Assembly (NCBI RefSeq): GCF_039595935.1
Contig: NZ_JBCNKR010000006.1
Span: 1,178,001 to 1,242,000 of the forward strand
Source of the DNA: Flavobacterium sp.
Lineage (GTDB): Bacteria > Bacteroidota > Bacteroidia > Flavobacteriales > Flavobacteriaceae
Length of the DNA stretch: 64,000 nucleotides
Direction of reading: 5' to 3'
Shown: piece by piece, positions 62,225-64,000 of the stretch
Layout: the number at the start of each line of letters is the position of its first letter
Numbering within the stretch: the first letter of the stretch is position 1
Position numbers and translations under genes: made by a program
Notes under the pieces: generated by a model
Told to the model about the DNA's origin: nothing
The model's input: the letters and a program-made list of their open reading frames with translations, nothing else
Database searches by the model: none

Positions 62225-62304
62225 ACTTTTCCCTACGCTAGTATGAACTAGATCAGGTTCAGAGGGTAAAATCTCAGCCTGCATGTTGCAGACACCCCTA
62301 AAGT
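62225..62304 (-). ncRNA. TPP riboswitch of the thi operon
   Basis: On the minus strand: TAGGGGTGTCTGCAAC, GCTGAGATTTTACCC, TGAACCTGATCTAGTT, ACTAGCGTAGGGAAA, a complete THI-element aptamer. It precedes thiS by 80 nt. The intervening leader holds a GCGCATTTCTATGCG hairpin and a GTGTATCTATACAC dyad that may serve as expression platform. Confidence 0.97.
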
Positions 62305-62310
62305 GTGAAG

Positions 62311-62318
62311 CAAATGTA
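62311..62318 (-). promoter_or_regulatory. Putative -7 element of the thi operon
   Basis: Minus strand TACATTTG matches TAnnTTTG and would place the transcript start right before the riboswitch. No clear -33 TTTG seen. Confidence 0.5.
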
Positions 62319-62407
62319 ATAAAATTTAGTTTGAAAGTTTAAAGTTTCAGGTTTCAAGTTAAAAAAAACTGAAAACTAGCACTGAAAACTAGGACTGTGA
62401 CTGGAAA

Positions 62408-62968
62408 CTATTTTTTTCGCGTAAAGCAGTCTTCGATATGATCGTTGACCATTCCGGTGGCCTGCATGTGAGCGTATATAACGGTTGAACCGACAAATTT
62501 GAAACCTCGTTTTTTTAAATCTTTGCTAATTGCATCAGAAATTGGCGTTGTCGCCGGAACGTCTTTTAAAGTTTTTGGATTGTTGATAATAGGTTTTCCT
62601 CCTGTGAAATTCCAGATATAATCAGAGAAAGTTCCAAATTCTTCCTGAACTTTCATAAAGGCCTGAGCGTTTGTAACAGCAGATTTAATTTTTAAGCTAT
62701 TCCGGATAATGCCGGTGTTTTGCATCAGTTCTTCGATTTTGTTTTCAGAATAATTGGCCATTTTTTTATAATCAAAATTATCAAAAGCCGCTCTGAAGTT
62801 TTCTCTTTTGTTTAAAATCGTAATCCAGCTCAGTCCGGCCTGAAAGGTTTCTAAAATTAAAAATTCAAAAATAGTGGGATCGTCGTAAACAGGTTTACCC
62901 CATTCTTCGTCATGATACTTTTTATATAAATCGCTGGCAGCACACCAGCCGCATCTTATTGGTTCCAT
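62408..62968 (-). CDS. tag: DNA-3-methyladenine glycosylase I
   Basis: Tag excises 3-methyladenine from DNA. The 186-residue HhH-superfamily protein has the zinc-ligand N-terminus MEPIRCGWCAASDLYKKYHDEEWG, the FEFLILETFQAGLSWITILNKRENFR substrate region and the C-terminal YAHMQATGMVNDHIEDC with the remaining ligands. It adds to the alkylation-repair genes at 33.9-36.7 kb but is unlinked to them. It lies 15 bp after the transporter gene, likely co-transcribed. Confidence 0.95.
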   Translation of the reverse strand: MEPIRCGWCAASDLYKKYHDEEWGKPVYDDPTIFEFLILETFQAGLSWITILNKRENFRAAFDNFDYKKMANYSENKIEELMQNTGIIRNSLKIKSAVTNAQAFMKVQEEFGTFSDYIWNFTGGKPIINNPKTLKDVPATTPISDAISKDLKKRGFKFVGSTVIYAHMQATGMVNDHIEDCFTRKK

Positions 62969-62983
62969 TAGTCAAAGATTAAT

Positions 62984-63649
62984 TTAGGATGATTTATTAG
63001 CAGGATCCTCGTCTAAATATTTTTTAATTAAATGATGACCTAAATAAATCGCAGGCGTAAGTACAATAGCAATTGATAATTTAAAAGTATATCCAACTAA
63101 ACCGGAAGAAATAAAAGTTTTAAAATCAATTTTTCCGGGAAGCCAGAATGCAATTCCCAAAACTATAAAAGAATCAAACAATTGTGATATAACAGTAGAT
63201 CCGGTTGTTCTCAGCCATATTTTTTTATGTCCGGTGCGGTTTCTGAAAAACCAAAAAACACTAACATCAATTAACTGCGAAACCATAAAAGCAATTATAC
63301 TTCCTACGATAATCCACATACTTTGCCCAAAAACAGCCTCAAACTGTTGGTCATTAACCGGGCTGATTCCTTTTGCGGCGGGTATTACAATGGCCATAAA
63401 TAAAATCAGGAAAGCGTATGCAATTAAGCATGCTGTAATAAACGAAAGTTTTTTTACGCCTTTTTCACCAAAATATTCGTTGATTAAATCTGTGGTTAGA
63501 AAAACAATGGGCCAGGGCAAAATTCCTATACTCATTACAAAAGGTCCAATCTGGATTAATTTTCCTCCAATAAGCTCAGCCACAACGGCATTCGTTATAA
63601 ATATTCCTGCCAGGATTACAAAAACAATTTCTTTTCGGGTTTTAAACAT
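62984..63649 (-). CDS. Queuosine precursor transporter (YhhQ/VUT family)
   Basis: The 221-residue protein has about six membrane helices. GPFVMSIGILPWPIVFLTTDLINEYFGEKGVKK and the MVSQLIDVSVFWFFRNRTGHKKIWLRTTGSTVISQLFDSFIVL block are diagnostic for the family, which carries 7-cyano-7-deazaguanine and related queuosine precursors. It is in line with tag. Minus-strand TAAATTTG at 63672-63679 may be its -7 box. Confidence 0.92.
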   Translation of the reverse strand: MFKTRKEIVFVILAGIFITNAVVAELIGGKLIQIGPFVMSIGILPWPIVFLTTDLINEYFGEKGVKKLSFITACLIAYAFLILFMAIVIPAAKGISPVNDQQFEAVFGQSMWIIVGSIIAFMVSQLIDVSVFWFFRNRTGHKKIWLRTTGSTVISQLFDSFIVLGIAFWLPGKIDFKTFISSGLVGYTFKLSIAIVLTPAIYLGHHLIKKYLDEDPANKSS

Positions 63650-63717
63650 CTTATTTTGGTTAATGATGTTTCAAATTTAAGCTATTTCTTCAAATCATCG
63701 AAATAGATAGTTGTTGA

Positions 63718-63748
63718 TTTGAAGTTTGCTTTTGATTGGTTAATTTTG
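63718..63748 (+). promoter_or_regulatory. Promoter of the M3 peptidase gene
   Basis: TTTG (63718-63721), a 19-bp spacer and TAATTTTG (63741-63748) are an exact match to the Bacteroidetes consensus, 48 bp before the ATG. Confidence 0.65.
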
Positions 63749-63796
63749 GGATTCAGTCGTTGTTGAAAAACCCGATAGAAATTAATATACTTTATT

Positions 63797-64000
63797 ATGA
63801 AAAAACAAATTGATTTAGATAATCCGCTGCTTCTGGAATGGTCAGGACCTTATGGAGGAGTTCCGGATTTTACAAAATATAGAATTTCTGATTTTAAGCC
63901 AGCGATTGAATTTGCTATTCAGGAAAAACTAGATGAGATTCAGGTTATAGCAAATAATCCTGCAGAACCTACTTTTGACAATACAATTAAAGCTTTAGAA
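63797..64000 (+). CDS. M3-family metallopeptidase, peptidyl-dipeptidase Dcp-like (partial)
   Basis: The first 68 codons are present; the gene runs off the right edge. The start MKKQIDLDNPLLLEWSGPYGGVPDF and SDFKPAIEFAIQEKLDEIQVIANNPAEPTFDNTIKALE match the N-terminus of Bacteroidota Dcp/oligopeptidase A proteins. No signal peptide is seen in this frame. The HExxH zinc site lies outside the window, so the call rests on the N-terminal family pattern. Confidence 0.85.
   Translation, partial: MKKQIDLDNPLLLEWSGPYGGVPDFTKYRISDFKPAIEFAIQEKLDEIQVIANNPAEPTFDNTIKALE

Overview
The window is chromosomal DNA from a gliding, AT-rich member of the Bacteroidota, almost certainly a Flavobacterium of the F. 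johnsoniae type. Evidence: a type IX secretion/gliding locus (gldJ, porU, porV), a SusC/SusD polysaccharide utilisation locus, promoters of the Bacteroidetes TTTG-N19-21-TAnnTTTG form, and the thi operon layout of this phylum. No rRNA, tRNA, CRISPR array, prophage or complete insertion sequence was seen.

Layout. 1-2172 (minus): pyruvate dehydrogenase E2 (cut by the window edge) and E1-alpha. 2332-9870: cdd, porV and porU on the minus strand, divergent from gldJ. 9987-11273: murF. 11305-14175 (minus): a membrane-tethered LuxR-type regulator divergent from a large glucan locus at 14521-32172: SusC, SusD, a surface glycan-binding lipoprotein, four GH30 enzymes, GH5+CBM6, GH16, an EEP-superfamily hydrolase and GH3. 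A degenerate-Nudix (NrtR/AraR-like) regulator follows at 32766. Together these should bind, import and degrade a beta-1,3/beta-1,6-glucan (laminarin or fungal wall type).

33545-36675: alkylation repair genes on the minus strand (alkB, a stand-alone Ada-type zinc domain, a second 2OG-Fe(II) oxygenase, an AraC-Ogt fusion), interspersed with REP-like palindromes. 36820-42451: a WG-repeat protein, a coiled-coil protein, ahcY, a phosphopantetheinyl transferase, then a truncated haemoglobin, a small membrane protein and a Crp/Fnr regulator.

42546-48842 (plus): an archaeal-type GGGP synthase-like gene, pnuC, a NadR-kinase-like/DUF4301 fusion, arfB, then a TPP riboswitch and a TonB-dependent receptor, presumably for thiamine. 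48885-54685: a degenerate Rieske-like lipoprotein, greA, a HIT protein, a histidine kinase, a flavin reductase, DUF3127, aat and a MOSC protein. 54682-62304 (minus): a thiamine biosynthesis operon behind a second TPP riboswitch (thiS-thiC-tenI/thiE-like-thiD-thiE-thiG-thiH-thiF). Between thiG and thiH sits a 598-bp cassette with perfect 49-bp terminal inverted repeats around a frameshifted GxxExxY (PD-(D/E)XK-like) gene. This is the strongest candidate for an under-described genetic element here. 62408-64000: tag, a queuosine-precursor transporter and the start of an M3 peptidase.
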